From: Bradyrhizobium sp. CCBAU 53421
GTDB taxonomy: Bacteria; Pseudomonadota; Alphaproteobacteria; Rhizobiales; Xanthobacteraceae
DNA length: 64,000 bases
Direction: 5' to 3'
Assembly: GCF_015291625.1 (NCBI RefSeq)
Contig: NZ_CP030047.1
Coordinates: 5,952,001 to 6,016,000, forward strand
The position numbers were made by a program, and so were the translations under genes. Below are positions 26,122 to 36,138 of this stretch, in pieces. The notes beneath the pieces were generated by a model, which was not told the DNA's origin, ran no database searches, and saw nothing but the letters and a program-made list of their open reading frames with translations. Each line of letters starts with the position of its first letter. Within the stretch, counting starts at the first letter, position 1.

Positions 26122-27138
26122 TCAACGTTGTGACCCCAGCAGCATGTGAGCTGCCGATTGAATGCCGCTGATGCGCGCCTCGAATTTAGCTGTCGTATCG
26201 AATTGCCCCCCAACGCCGAGACGAGGAAGCGCAAAATGATCTGACTTGAGACCGGACAGTTGCCCATGCCGAGTTGTCACTGCGGTTGAAAAGCCGATCT
26301 CCCTTGCGAGGTCCGCTTCCCTGGGGCCGCACGCCTTGGAGTCACCGTAAGGATAAGCGAAGTGCTGAACCGGAAGCTGCAGCAATTGTTCCAGATAGCG
26401 GCGGTTATCTGCCATTTCGGCCCGTGCGGAGGCAGTATCGATGCACGATAAGGCGGCATGAGATTCGGTGTGCCCGCCGATTGACGCGAGAGGATGTCGC
26501 GCCAGATCTTGAAGCTCGCGCTCATCGAGGAAGTATGCCTCATTTTGGGCCGACAATGACAAACCTGCCTTTCTGAAGGTTGGATCAAGCGTTGCAATCC
26601 GGTGATAATCTTGATGAATCCACTCGGTTACCTCGTTCAGACCCGCCATCTTTTCGCGTAGCCGGGGACAATGGAATCGCCTGTCCATCGCCTCGATCGT
26701 TACCGTGTCTCCAGAGCGAAACATTTCACGCAAACCCAGCCACCACGCCTGCAACGTCCGTTTTGGTGCGCCGGTGGGAACGTAGATCGTGAACGGAGCG
26801 TTGAATCGCTCGAGGATTGGAAGCGCCGTCGTGACATTGTCCCGGTAGCCATCGTCAAAAGTAAGCGCCGCACAGCGGCGGCCCGTCCCGGCATCCGACG
26901 CCAATCGCTCGAGAGCTGTCGCCAGGCTTACAATCTCCCTGCCTTCCTGCTGCAGCCAATTGAGCGAATATTCAAAGAGACCGACTGAAGTCCCGGTCAT
27001 CAATTCCGAGCGGCCATCCTGCTGGACCTCATGGAACATGAGAATAGCCACCGGGCCAGCAAAGATCTTGCGGAAGGCCGGCATCAGACCAGACCAACGG
27101 GCAATTCCGATTACGCTGTTCGTGACAAGCTGCTTCAC
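26122..27138 (-). CDS. polysaccharide deacetylase (NodB homology)
   Basis: 338 residues, GTG start. NodB motifs are complete: TFDDGY at 93-98 (catalytic base D95, metal ligand D96), the metal His pair in GGHTESH (H223, H227) and the groove motif FAYPYG at 260-265. Family members remove N- or O-acetyl groups from carbohydrate. No Sec signal is clear, so it may act on a lipid-linked intermediate inside the cell. The insert between motifs 1 and 2 is long (about 120 residues), as in many EPS-cluster members. Confidence 0.9.
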   Translation of the reverse strand: MKQLVTNSVIGIARWSGLMPAFRKIFAGPVAILMFHEVQQDGRSELMTGTSVGLFEYSLNWLQQEGREIVSLATALERLASDAGTGRRCAALTFDDGYRDNVTTALPILERFNAPFTIYVPTGAPKRTLQAWWLGLREMFRSGDTVTIEAMDRRFHCPRLREKMAGLNEVTEWIHQDYHRIATLDPTFRKAGLSLSAQNEAYFLDERELQDLARHPLASIGGHTESHAALSCIDTASARAEMADNRRYLEQLLQLPVQHFAYPYGDSKACGPREADLAREIGFSTAVTTRHGQLSGLKSDHFALPRLGVGGQFDTTAKFEARISGIQSAAHMLLGSQR

Positions 27139-27229
27139 TCTGGCTCACCGTAAGAACAACGACCGCTCGCCTCCGCCGGCCGACGCGACGATCCCGGCGA
27201 CGACGCTTTTTCCGCGAAGCGCATCGCCG

Positions 27230-28213
27230 TCATCCACTCCGTAGCAAACGCCTGCCGACCGTTCTTGCCCTGAAGTTCGACAGAACGTCGGTATATACTC
27301 CGACGATTCTTTCCACGGTGTGCGCCTGGTCATATCTCGCCATCGCGGCCCGCCCCTGAAACTCGCCGCTCAGCGACCAGTCAAAGGCCTCCCGAAGGCT
27401 GCGCGCAATCGTGCCGGCGTCCGGCGGACATATCCACGTCCCCGCGATGCCATTTAGCTGTTCACGGACGTCGCCGACATTGGTCGACACCACCGGAAGA
27501 TTGCAAGCGAGAGCTTCCTTGATGGAGGTCGGTGACCCCTCATAATCCGAACTAAGAAGCAGGGCGTTCGCCGCGCTGTAATACCAGGGCATCTCCTCGT
27601 TCGGCACATTGGTGATCGTCATCAACTGCGCGTCGACGCCCTCCTGCACCAGTCGGTCGAGCGACGCTCTTGCCAGATCGTAGCGCTTCTCAGGGCGTGT
27701 CGGATCAAACGGAAACAGGACGACGAATTTATCGTTGGACCAATGCAGCCGTGCTCGCGCCTCGTTGCGGTCGTACGGCTTGAATACGTCGAGGTTGACC
27801 CCACAGGGGATCACGGTTCCGGGAATCCACTTCCGCATCTCGTCCGACACGACGATGATGGCATCGGCGAAATGCGACACCAGTCGCGTAGACAGCCTTT
27901 CAAGGATATTCCCGAGTACATCAGTCCCGTGCAGCGTGATGACGAGTGGCGCCCGCAACCGAAACATTGCGGGATAGGCCGAAAATCCGTAGTGCGCATG
28001 GACGATGTCGTAAGTCGTCGCGCCGGTCATTCGCACGACATCGACGGTGCCCTTCAGATAGTTCAGCTTCGACTGGGACCCGACCATGTTGATGACGTCG
28101 ACCGTATGGCCGAACCGCCGCAGCTGCTCTACCTGCTGGTAAACGAAGGCCCCGGAGCCTGGCCTCTCCGGGCTCGGATACATGGCGGTGACACAGAGTA
28201 TCCTCACGATCAC
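27230..28213 (-). CDS. glycosyltransferase, GT4-like
   Basis: 327 residues. Acceptor half with TAMYPSPERPGSGAFVYQQV and VHAHYGFSAYPAMF; donor half with VVLFPFDPTRPEKRYDLA and the E-x7-E region SSDYEGSPTSIKEALACNLP. It starts at GTG 28213, overlapping the TGA of the upstream acyltransferase gene (GTGA), so translation is coupled. Sugar and linkage cannot be read from the sequence. Confidence 0.88.
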   Translation of the reverse strand: MIVRILCVTAMYPSPERPGSGAFVYQQVEQLRRFGHTVDVINMVGSQSKLNYLKGTVDVVRMTGATTYDIVHAHYGFSAYPAMFRLRAPLVITLHGTDVLGNILERLSTRLVSHFADAIIVVSDEMRKWIPGTVIPCGVNLDVFKPYDRNEARARLHWSNDKFVVLFPFDPTRPEKRYDLARASLDRLVQEGVDAQLMTITNVPNEEMPWYYSAANALLLSSDYEGSPTSIKEALACNLPVVSTNVGDVREQLNGIAGTWICPPDAGTIARSLREAFDWSLSGEFQGRAAMARYDQAHTVERIVGVYTDVLSNFRARTVGRRLLRSG

Positions 28214-28977
28214 TCCCCTGAGGCTTTGGCAGTGCAGCCGGCCCCGTTGAGCTTGCGTCGGGCTTCCGCAGGGACGCCCGTCACGAGCGTGTTGTCAGGC
28301 ACGTCCTTCGTCACCACCGCGCCGGCGCCGACGATAGCGCCGATACCAATTCTGACACCCGGCAGGAGGTTGGCGCCCACGCCGATCGCCGCGCCGCGCG
28401 CGATCGTGGGCCCGAGCATCGGCGAGCCGTCGTAGCCGTTCCGGCCGATCGCGTTGTCGTTCGACGTGCCGACACAGCCCGATATGAACACGTCGTCTTC
28501 GATCGTCATATTACCGGCCAGCCAGGTATGATCCTGCACACGGACGCGATCGCCGATACGCGTATTGTAGTTGACCGTAACGTACCGTCCGACAACCGTC
28601 TTCGAACCGATCCGCGATTGCTCACGGATCGAGGCGCCATCACCGATCAGGGTCCCCGCGCCGAGCGAGACGTCGTAGAAGATGACCGCATGCGGCCCAA
28701 TTGAACAATCGGCACCGATATCGATCCATGCTTCAAAATGCGGCGCCCGCGACAACGCGCCGGCACCCTTGGGTACCTTCCCGATATAGGCTCCTGGGAA
28801 GATCTCGACATTGTCCGCTATTCTCACGCCACTCTCGATCACGACATGCGGGTGAATGACCACCCTGTTGCCGATCGTGACACCTGACCGCACCACGGCG
28901 AACTCAGCGATCGTCACGTCCGCACCGATCGCCTCGGTCTCGACCACGGCCTGTGCACTAATTCGATTCATCGTCAC
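28210..28977 (-). CDS. hexapeptide-repeat acyltransferase, WbpD-like
   Basis: 255 residues of left-handed beta-helix hexapeptides (for example VTIGNRVVIHPHVVIESGVR and GAGAVVTKDVPDNTLVTGVP). With a DegT aminotransferase just upstream and an oxidoreductase in the same operon, the best guess is N-acetylation of the amino sugar made by that aminotransferase, as WbpD does for UDP-GlcNAc3NA. LpxA-like or serine O-acetyltransferase roles are less likely. GTG 28977 overlaps the previous TGA; ATG 28971 is an alternative start. Confidence 0.85.
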   Translation of the reverse strand: MTMNRISAQAVVETEAIGADVTIAEFAVVRSGVTIGNRVVIHPHVVIESGVRIADNVEIFPGAYIGKVPKGAGALSRAPHFEAWIDIGADCSIGPHAVIFYDVSLGAGTLIGDGASIREQSRIGSKTVVGRYVTVNYNTRIGDRVRVQDHTWLAGNMTIEDDVFISGCVGTSNDNAIGRNGYDGSPMLGPTIARGAAIGVGANLLPGVRIGIGAIVGAGAVVTKDVPDNTLVTGVPAEARRKLNGAGCTAKASGE

Positions 28978-30137
28978 ACCTTCCCGCCGCCGGCGTCCAT
29001 CGCAACGGGCTCCCGCTGCAGTTCATGGTGCCTTTCGCGGCCCACAACCGCAAGCACAGTCGCAGCGACACGGCGCACCTGGTCGCGCGTGAGCTCCGGG
29101 AACATCGGCAGCGACAGTGATCGAGCCGCCATCGCTTCGCAGCACGGCAAATCGCCCTGCTTGTAGCCGAGATAGGCGAACGCAGGCTGGAGATGCAGCG
29201 GCAACGGATAGTGGATTCCGCTCGCCACGCCGACCTCGTCGAGCCGCTTGCGGATTGCGTCCCGCTCGTTCGCGATGATCACGTACAAATGGTAGACGTG
29301 CGTGGATCCCGTTCGAACGAAAGGCGTCTTGATGCCCGAGTGCCTCAACTCCGCGGTGTACCACTCAGCAGCACGCCGCCGATGGTCGTTCCACTCATCG
29401 AGGCGTCGGAGCTTGACTTGGAGAACTGCGGCCTGGAGAGCATCGAGCCGGCTGTTGAACCCGACCTCGGCGTGGTTGTAATGCGTGGTTCGACCGTGGT
29501 CACGCAACCGTTCGATCCGCTCTGCGATCGCCGCATTGTTGGTGGTGACCGCTCCTCCATCGCCATAAGCCCCGAGGTTCTTCCCCGGATAAAACGAAAA
29601 GCAGGCTATGTCACCAAGCGCCCCGGTTCGGATCCCCTGATACTCTGCTCCATGCGCTTGGGCTGCGTCCTCAATCACGAAGAGGCCGCGCCGCCGTGCG
29701 ATGTCCTTGATCGGGCCCATGTCGGCCGGCTGGCCGAAGAGGTGAACTGCAACGATCGCCTTCGTGCGGCTTGTCAGGGCCCGTTCGATCAGCCTCGGAT
29801 CGATCGTCTGGGTATCGGGATCGATATCGACGAATACCGGCTGCGCTCCTGTCGCTACGATCGCCGCAGCGGTGGCGATGAACGTATGGGCGGTCGTGAT
29901 CACCTCGTCACCATGACCAACGCCCAACGCCCGGAGCGCCAGATGAATGGCGTCCGTGCCGCTCGCCACGCCGCGCGCATAGGGCACCCGGCAATAGGCG
30001 GCAAAATCTCTTTCGAACGAAGCCAGTGCTTCGCCGCCGATGAACTGCGTGGATTCGAGAACGCCTCGAATTGCCTCGGCGACCTCATCCTTTAGCGTCG
30101 CATATTGTGCCTTGAGATCTACGAACGGAATTTTCAT
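28974..30137 (-). CDS. DegT/DnrJ/EryC1/StrS sugar aminotransferase, WbpE-like
   Basis: A PLP enzyme that aminates a keto-nucleotide sugar. The 387 residues have the family core: IPFVDLKAQY at the N-terminus, GTDAIHLALRALGVG, EDAAQAHGAEYQG and SFYPGKNLGAYGDGG with Schiff-base Lys K186. The closest family pattern is the WbpE/ArnB/PseC group; the adjoining acyltransferase and Gfo/Idh oxidoreductase support a 3-keto substrate as for WbpE (inference). Stop and next start overlap (GTGA). Confidence 0.92.
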   Translation of the reverse strand: MKIPFVDLKAQYATLKDEVAEAIRGVLESTQFIGGEALASFERDFAAYCRVPYARGVASGTDAIHLALRALGVGHGDEVITTAHTFIATAAAIVATGAQPVFVDIDPDTQTIDPRLIERALTSRTKAIVAVHLFGQPADMGPIKDIARRRGLFVIEDAAQAHGAEYQGIRTGALGDIACFSFYPGKNLGAYGDGGAVTTNNAAIAERIERLRDHGRTTHYNHAEVGFNSRLDALQAAVLQVKLRRLDEWNDHRRRAAEWYTAELRHSGIKTPFVRTGSTHVYHLYVIIANERDAIRKRLDEVGVASGIHYPLPLHLQPAFAYLGYKQGDLPCCEAMAARSLSLPMFPELTRDQVRRVAATVLAVVGRERHHELQREPVAMDAGGGKV

Positions 30138-30178
30138 TTTCCAGCCTCACCAGGATCCATCTCTATCGCTCGAGACTC

Positions 30179-30838
30179 TCATCGAGCACCGTGGCCCCGC
30201 AGCACCGCGGGAACCGTTAGGACAATCAGCTTCAGGTCGGTCCACAAGGTCCAGTTCATTGCATATTCGACGTCCATCTCGAGCATCGCGTCCGGGCACA
30301 GGCGACCACGGCCGCGAACCTGACAAAGTCCGGTGATGCCGGGCTTCACGATATGACGTCTATGATGCCAGTCGCGGAAGTACTCGAGTTCATAGGGGAT
30401 CGCGGGCCGCGGGCCGACGATGCTCATTTCGCCTCGCAATACGTTGAGGAGTTGCGGCAATTCGTCGATACTGGTTCTCCGCAGCAACCGCCCCACGCGC
30501 GTCACGCGAGGATCATCTGTCAGCTTGTATGGGGCATCAGGGTCGTTCGAGAGAACCTCCTTCGCCCAAACCCGGCGAATGGCATCGCGATGGACGTTTT
30601 CGTCGGCCTTGTGATGGAGCGTTCGGAACTTGAAGCAATTGAATGGCTTCTCGTCTCGTCCGACCCGGCGCTGGCAAAAGATTGCCGGCCCGGGGCTGTC
30701 GAGGCGGATCGCTACCCACACCGCTACAAGGAACGGGGCCAGCAAAAGGATCGCGGTGACGCTGACAGCGATGTCGAACGCCCGCTTAACGACTTCCCGC
30801 GGGCTCGCCTTCCATCGCAAGGCTTCATCTAACGACAA
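30179..30838 (-). CDS. undecaprenyl-phosphate sugar transferase, ExoY-like
   Basis: Probably the priming enzyme that puts the first sugar phosphate on undecaprenyl phosphate at the inner membrane. One hydrophobic segment ([20 protein letters not shown]) is followed by the catalytic region: [52 protein letters not shown] and [13 protein letters not shown]. The TTG at 30838 gives 219 residues, typical of ExoY, and overlaps the oxidoreductase stop by 14 bases; the frame is open to ATG 30982, so the start is not certain. The short form lacks the multi-span N-terminus of WcaJ/GumD types. Confidence 0.88.
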   Translation of the reverse strand: MSLDEALRWKASPREVVKRAFDIAVSVTAILLLAPFLVAVWVAIRLDSPGPAIFCQRRVGRDEKPFNCFKFRTLHHKADENVHRDAIRRVWAKEVLSNDPDAPYKLTDDPRVTRVGRLLRRTSIDELPQLLNVLRGEMSIVGPRPAIPYELEYFRDWHHRRHIVKPGITGLCQVRGRGRLCPDAMLEMDVEYAMNWTLWTDLKLIVLTVPAVLRGHGAR

Positions 30839-31982
30839 TTTCGGCAGCCCCCGCCGACGCGTTCCGCCGCAAAAACGCCGGGTGATGTGTTCCGTTGCCA
30901 CGGTGCTCCTGGTTGAGCCGTAGACATTCCGATGCAGCTTCGAGCGCTTCGACGACGCGCAGGCCATGTGCTGCGTTCGCAACGGGCTGTCCCCCGGTCT
31001 TGATTGCGTTGACGAAGTCGATCAACTCGAGCTTCAACGGTTCGCTGCTGGATATCGCGGGGATATGAACATCGCCATGATGATAGGCTGACTGGAAGTC
31101 GGCGTAGGAGTCGCCGCTGATCCGCGGCCTGAAACGCTTCTGGTAGACGCGAACCTTCTCGGACGGCTCCACGTCGTCGAACACCAACATCGCATCGCTT
31201 CCGACGACCGTGATCTGGCGCACCTTGACGGGATCCAACCATGAAACATGCACATGTGCGGTCGGCCCGCTCTTGAAGCCCAACTTGGCGTAAACGACAT
31301 CCTCGACATCCGGCAGAACGTGCGCGCAACCCCAAGCGCCGATGTTTTGCGCGACCTCCTCAAGCAGGAAGAAGATGATCGAGAGGTCATGCGGCGCCAA
31401 ATCCCATAGGACATTGGCATCGGGCCGGTAAAGGCCGAGATTCAAGCGCCGCGAGTCGATGTAGTAGAGCTCGCCGAGAGAGCCGCTCCGAACCATCTGG
31501 CGCATGACACCCACCGCCGGATGGTACTCGAACGTGTGCCCGACCATCAGAACGCGCTTCCGTTCTTCGGCGATCGCAATCAGCTCGCGGCAATGCGCGC
31601 TCGTCATGGCCAACGGCTTCTCGACAAGCGCGTGCTTTCCGGCCTCGAGCGCTGCCCGCGCCAGCTCGAAGTGCGTCACGGCGGGCGTGGCGATAATCAC
31701 CCCGTCGATGGAAGAGTTATTCAGGATCGCGTCGAAGTCACGCGAAACAGCGACGGAAGGATACTGCGATTTGACATATTCCAGTCTGTCAGATCGCATG
31801 TCGGCGGCCATCGATACCCTTGCGCCGATATCGTGGCCAACGCGGATGTGCTTTGCGCCCCAGTAGCCGCACCCGATGACGGCGAGCGATGGGCCGCCTT
31901 TTGCGGTCTCAACCGCGCCGTCGGTCTTGTTCTGGGCATCAACCAAGCCAGGAGCGAATTTGGAATATAATTGTTTCGACAT
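30825..31982 (-). CDS. Gfo/Idh/MocA-family sugar oxidoreductase, WbpB-like
   Basis: 385 residues from ATG 31982. NAD-binding motif LAVIGCGYWGAKH near residue 31, then VIIATPAVTHFELARAALEA and the EKP motif GKHALVEKPLAMT. The C-terminal alpha/beta domain contains NVLWDLAPHDLSIIFFLLEE. In WbpB such enzymes oxidise C3 of UDP-GlcNAcA before amination; the downstream aminotransferase and acyltransferase fit this. First gene of the minus-strand operon. The open frame to 32132 is not conserved in character. Confidence 0.88.
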   Translation of the reverse strand: MSKQLYSKFAPGLVDAQNKTDGAVETAKGGPSLAVIGCGYWGAKHIRVGHDIGARVSMAADMRSDRLEYVKSQYPSVAVSRDFDAILNNSSIDGVIIATPAVTHFELARAALEAGKHALVEKPLAMTSAHCRELIAIAEERKRVLMVGHTFEYHPAVGVMRQMVRSGSLGELYYIDSRRLNLGLYRPDANVLWDLAPHDLSIIFFLLEEVAQNIGAWGCAHVLPDVEDVVYAKLGFKSGPTAHVHVSWLDPVKVRQITVVGSDAMLVFDDVEPSEKVRVYQKRFRPRISGDSYADFQSAYHHGDVHIPAISSSEPLKLELIDFVNAIKTGGQPVANAAHGLRVVEALEAASECLRLNQEHRGNGTHHPAFLRRNASAGAAEIVVR

Positions 31983-32673
31983 GTTTGCCACGATCACGCC
32001 AGAGGAAATGCAAGGGTGAAAATCAGTATCCTCACGAGCACGGTTATCTCGCCATGTTGGCTCCCTGATTGAAGGCCTTAGCGTGCGTTCAGGCAGGATA
32101 GCCGGTTGGGCGCGCGCGCCGCTGTAGAACACGGATTATGGCTGACGCCCATCGGGGGTACCCCGCCGTTGGCGCGGTGAGCGCAGGAGCTTCGCACGCA
32201 GTGCGATGGCCGGACCCGGTGCGTCAGAGAGCCGCGCACCACATTGTAATCAATCACCTTTTTTGACTTGCAATAGCGGTCGGCACGCCCGGACCGACAT
32301 CAACCGCCCGCGGTCATCGTCTCGTCACGTCTCCACCAATGTCGCACGTCGGCAATTCGTCTTGCGGCACCCCGCCCCCGAACACGTTTACGCGGAAGCT
32401 AGTCCGCCAGCCCAGGCTCACGCCGACTGCAGGATTCACAAATCCCCGACTGCGTGACTCCCAATCCGGTTTCGACAAGCCCGCCGTGCCGCATACCGCG
32501 GATTGGTTAGGCCGGGACCACCATTGCGCATCCGTCCACAGTGGAAACTTCGCCATCTTTCGTATAGGACTCCTCAAAAGAAGCGCACAAGCACGAGGTC
32601 ACGAACAATCTGCAGGAGGCCTGGTGGCCTGACCAACAGATGCGGCACAACCCACGGATGAAACGCCGACGCT
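31983..32673. promoter_or_regulatory. divergent control region of the two main EPS operons
   Basis: About 690 bases between the minus-strand operon (31982 leftward) and the plus-strand gene at 32674. A 10-bp palindrome GGGGTACCCC lies near 32154. No gene is supported. Both promoters must lie here, but no consensus boxes stand out. Confidence 0.45.
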
Positions 32674-34416
32674 ATGGCCAAAGGCACTTCGATCGCAGTC
32701 CTGCTCCGCGGTAGCGCTCCATCGACCAATGATTGCAGCCTGACGGAAATACTTGACCTCTTTGAAATTCCCTGGACGGCGCTGACAGTTGATGAAGCGC
32801 GCGGGGATAAGGTAGCCGCGCTAGCAGCAGGTCGTCAGCAATTCTCCATCCTGACCTCCGCAGCCTGTCTCGCCGAAGTCCTGCAGCGCAGCGAGACCGA
32901 GGCGCCTCCGACGTGGTTGGCGAGAGCCACTTCAGTTTTCGTCTATGGATTTCAAGTAACGGATCCCTGCAAGTCCATCCTGCGCCAGATCACCGGAGAT
33001 CCCGAGGCTGAAATTCGCGGACCCGGTCAGAGCCCAACGACCGTATCAGTCACCGATTCTTTTCCCGAAATGTGCGGTCCAATGTCGGGACTGCAAATCC
33101 AACTGGAGCGGGCCGCCAATACCGCGCTCGTCGTCCGCAATAGCAACCTTCAGAGCATCGTCGGAATGCGCGAGGGACACCTGTTCGCGGAGTTCACTTA
33201 TTCCGGTGTCCGCTTTTTTGCCGACTCTTCACTGGCGATCGTGGACATTCGCGAGCGGACCGCAACTTACTTCGATGTGAAGAAGTGCTTCGCCGGCGCG
33301 GTGCCAATCGTGATGTATCTGAAGTGGGCGTTCCGCGACGTTTGCTTGACGAGCGTTGAAACAAGCGCCTGCCTGATCATTGACGATCCACCCTTGTGGC
33401 CACGGTACGGTCTCCTCGATTTTGACGACCTACTGCGGCTCGCCGACAAGCTGACATTCGCAACGACCATTGCCTTCATCCCATGGAACTGGAGACGAAC
33501 AAATCGCGACACCGTCGCGGCCTTTCGGGGAAGCGGCGGGAAATTGTCCATCTGCGTGCACGGCTGCGATCATACACGGGGGGAATTTGCAGCCCGCTCG
33601 CTTGAGCTGCTCGACAGAAAGCTGAGAACCGCCAGAATTCGGATGCAGGCGCTTCGCAAGAATACCGCGCTGAACCACGAAAACGTGATGGTTTTCCCGC
33701 AAGGGGCATTCTCGCCCGAGGCCGCCTCGGCGCTCAAGCGCAATGGCTTCACCGCGGCCGTGAACACCGAGGTCGCACCAACCGATGGTGCCTTGAACGA
33801 AACCACACTCGCCGATCTCTGGAGTGTCGCCATCGTCCGGTATGCAAGCTTCCCAATTTTTACCCGACGATACATCCACCACGGCATCGAAAACTTCGCG
33901 TTTGACGGACTCCTGGGCAAGCCGTGCTTCATAGCCGGACACCACGACCTTCTCCGTGGCCGGGGCAGCGAACTGGCGACATTCCTCCGGCTTCTCGCAT
34001 CCTTGCAGTGGAAACTCTGCTGGCGACCGCTCGAGGACGCCGTTCGCCGCAGCTACGGCGTTCGATCCAACGGCGAAACAATCCTGGTAAAGATGCTTGC
34101 CGAGCGGCTTCTCTTCGAGAACGTCGGGGCCACGACGCGACGGATTTGCGTCATGAAGCGCGAACCACAGGTCGCTTCGCTAGAGGGCGTTGAAGTTAAC
34201 CAAGACCTCATCGCGTACGAATACATCGACGGACATGTTAGAGTGATTGTCGACGTCCCGCCGGGCGGCTCGGCGGATATACGGTTCATCTATCGCGAAC
34301 AGTTGCATGGTTCACCGGCCTCAGAATCGATCCGATACCGGTTCGGGGTGGCCGTTCGGCGATATCTATCTGAACTGCGTGACAATTGCGGTCACCGGCT
34401 GCGTTCTCGCGCGTAG
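32674..34416 (+). CDS. polysaccharide-deacetylase-like protein of unknown function
   Basis: 580 residues. The N-terminal 200 residues show no known domain. Residues about 230-430 have a deacetylase-like barrel pattern: SACLIIDDPPLWPRYG (an Asp pair where NodB has its first motif), LSICVHGCDHTRGEF (His motif) and MVFPQGAFSPEAASALKRNG (third motif). A C-terminal beta domain follows (about 490-570). The motif set resembles DUF2334-like/NodB-fold proteins but not standard NodB. No signal peptide. Likely polysaccharide modification, inferred from fold and place only. Confidence 0.65.
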   Translation: MAKGTSIAVLLRGSAPSTNDCSLTEILDLFEIPWTALTVDEARGDKVAALAAGRQQFSILTSAACLAEVLQRSETEAPPTWLARATSVFVYGFQVTDPCKSILRQITGDPEAEIRGPGQSPTTVSVTDSFPEMCGPMSGLQIQLERAANTALVVRNSNLQSIVGMREGHLFAEFTYSGVRFFADSSLAIVDIRERTATYFDVKKCFAGAVPIVMYLKWAFRDVCLTSVETSACLIIDDPPLWPRYGLLDFDDLLRLADKLTFATTIAFIPWNWRRTNRDTVAAFRGSGGKLSICVHGCDHTRGEFAARSLELLDRKLRTARIRMQALRKNTALNHENVMVFPQGAFSPEAASALKRNGFTAAVNTEVAPTDGALNETTLADLWSVAIVRYASFPIFTRRYIHHGIENFAFDGLLGKPCFIAGHHDLLRGRGSELATFLRLLASLQWKLCWRPLEDAVRRSYGVRSNGETILVKMLAERLLFENVGATTRRICVMKREPQVASLEGVEVNQDLIAYEYIDGHVRVIVDVPPGGSADIRFIYREQLHGSPASESIRYRFGVAVRRYLSELRDNCGHRLRSRA

Positions 34417-34875
34417 CCGGATACGAACAAGGCGGCGTGATCAATCCTCTTCGATCCCGACACATTGCCTCTGTCAGGACGCTTTGTGCATCGGCGCCTC
34501 CCGCTCGCTCCGCCCAACTTGTCGGCTCTCGGCAGCGGCTACCACGCGCCGCCGCGGCGCGGACCGAACCGCGAGTTTCGGGCCAATCCATCATCGAATA
34601 GCTCAGCGGTTCTCGAGTTCGATCAACGGATCGGCAATCGCCGTTCCAGTCGGCCTTCCCTTGCCGAAAACCGGAATAGGTAGCCCGAAAAAGTTCAGGC
34701 TCCATAAGCCTGAACGAATACAATCGGGCTGCACTTTGGACGACGTTGCGGACGCGTAATGCTTTCTCAGAGTGCCTCCCGAAGACCATTTCTGAATGAA
34801 GCGTCGACCTTGAAGACACCCCCCTAAGCAGCCGCCAGTGTTGCCGGCGCAACCTGATGCACGTGATGGATCAAG
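34417..34875. other. intergenic region, no gene seen
   Basis: About 460 bases between two plus-strand genes. The frames present overlap on opposite strands and have no protein-like features. The gap is large enough for a separate promoter for the dehydrogenase gene. Confidence 0.35.
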
Positions 34876-36138
34876 ATGAAAATAGCGGTGTTCGGACTCG
34901 GTTACGTAGGCATGACGGCAGCGGCTTGCCTCGCAAGGCAAGGGCACGAAGTCATCGGCGTCGACATCAGCGATGAGAAAGTCGCGATCGTCAACGCGGG
35001 TCAATCTCCGATTACGGAACCCGGCCTCGATCAACTCATAGAATCCGCCGTCCGAAAGCGCTTGCTGAGCGCAACCAAGGACGCGAGCGGGCATCTCGAC
35101 GGCTGCACGTTGGCAATCGTGTGCGTGGGAACGCCCAGCGCGCCGGACGGATCTCACAACATGAGCTTCGTCGCTGAAGTTTCCCATCAGATCGCAGACC
35201 TGATCGGTGCCACTCGCACGACAGCCCTAACCGTCGTGTTTCGTTCCACGATGCGGCCCGGCACCATCGAGGATCTGGTTCTCCCGATTTTCGAAAGCGC
35301 ATTGAACGGCAGGATGGAGTTCGTCGACGTCGTCTATAATCCCGAGTTCCTGCGCGAGTCGGTAGCGATCGAGGACTTCTTCAATCCGCCGAAGATCGTG
35401 GTCGGAACAAAGGACGGGGAACGGTGTCCGGTCCTTGACGAGTTGAACGCGGGCATCGCGGCGCCCGTCTTCTACACCACCTATCGCACGGCCGAGATGA
35501 CGAAGTTCGTCGACAACTCGTTCCACGCAGTGAAGATTGCCTTTGCCAACGAGGTCGGTCGCGTCTGCGACAAGCTCGGCATCAGCGCGGCCACCGTTCA
35601 CAAGATTTTCGTCTCCGACACCAAGCTCAATGTCTCACCGTACTATCTGAGGCCAGGTGGCGCATTCGGCGGCTCCTGCCTGCCCAAGGACGTTCGCGCG
35701 CTCCAATACATCGCAAGCGACGTCGGGGCGCACACCTGGCTCGTGGATTCAGTGCTCAGATCGAACGACGAGCACAAGAATTTCCTGTTTGAGAATTGCT
35801 TGAAAGCAGTCCCGCCCGGCGGACGCGTACTTATGCTGGGGCTTGCCTTCAAGGAGAACAGTGACGATCTTCGCGAAAGTCCGAATATCGACCTGGCTCG
35901 CAAATTCCTCCGCTTGCACATCGGCCTGTCGATCTACGATCCGCACGTCGAGCCGTCGAAACTGCTGGGGCAGAACCTCGGCTATGCGTTCGCCAATCTG
36001 CCCGCCCTCCGCAAGTTGCTGATCGCAAAATCCGCCGCCGAATCGGAGCTATTCGACCTTGTCATCGATACCCGAGGGTGGGCAAAGCAAATGGCGCTGA
36101 ACGCAAAGCGGGTAATTGATGTCAACACTCTCTCATGA
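34876..36138 (+). CDS. nucleotide-sugar 6-dehydrogenase, AlgD-like
   Basis: Oxidises C6 of a nucleotide sugar to a uronic acid with two NAD. 420 residues. The NAD motif GLGYVG is at 7-12. NPEFLRES is at 155-162, K210 in the substrate loop, and FGGSCLPKDVRAL places the catalytic Cys at C268, the same number as in Pseudomonas AlgD. SPITEPGL and DDLRESP also follow AlgD (GDP-mannose dehydrogenase) more than Ugd. The substrate could be GDP-mannose, or UDP-glucose/GlcNAc as for WbpA. Its stop overlaps the next gene by 20 bases. Confidence 0.88.
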   Translation: MKIAVFGLGYVGMTAAACLARQGHEVIGVDISDEKVAIVNAGQSPITEPGLDQLIESAVRKRLLSATKDASGHLDGCTLAIVCVGTPSAPDGSHNMSFVAEVSHQIADLIGATRTTALTVVFRSTMRPGTIEDLVLPIFESALNGRMEFVDVVYNPEFLRESVAIEDFFNPPKIVVGTKDGERCPVLDELNAGIAAPVFYTTYRTAEMTKFVDNSFHAVKIAFANEVGRVCDKLGISAATVHKIFVSDTKLNVSPYYLRPGGAFGGSCLPKDVRALQYIASDVGAHTWLVDSVLRSNDEHKNFLFENCLKAVPPGGRVLMLGLAFKENSDDLRESPNIDLARKFLRLHIGLSIYDPHVEPSKLLGQNLGYAFANLPALRKLLIAKSAAESELFDLVIDTRGWAKQMALNAKRVIDVNTLS

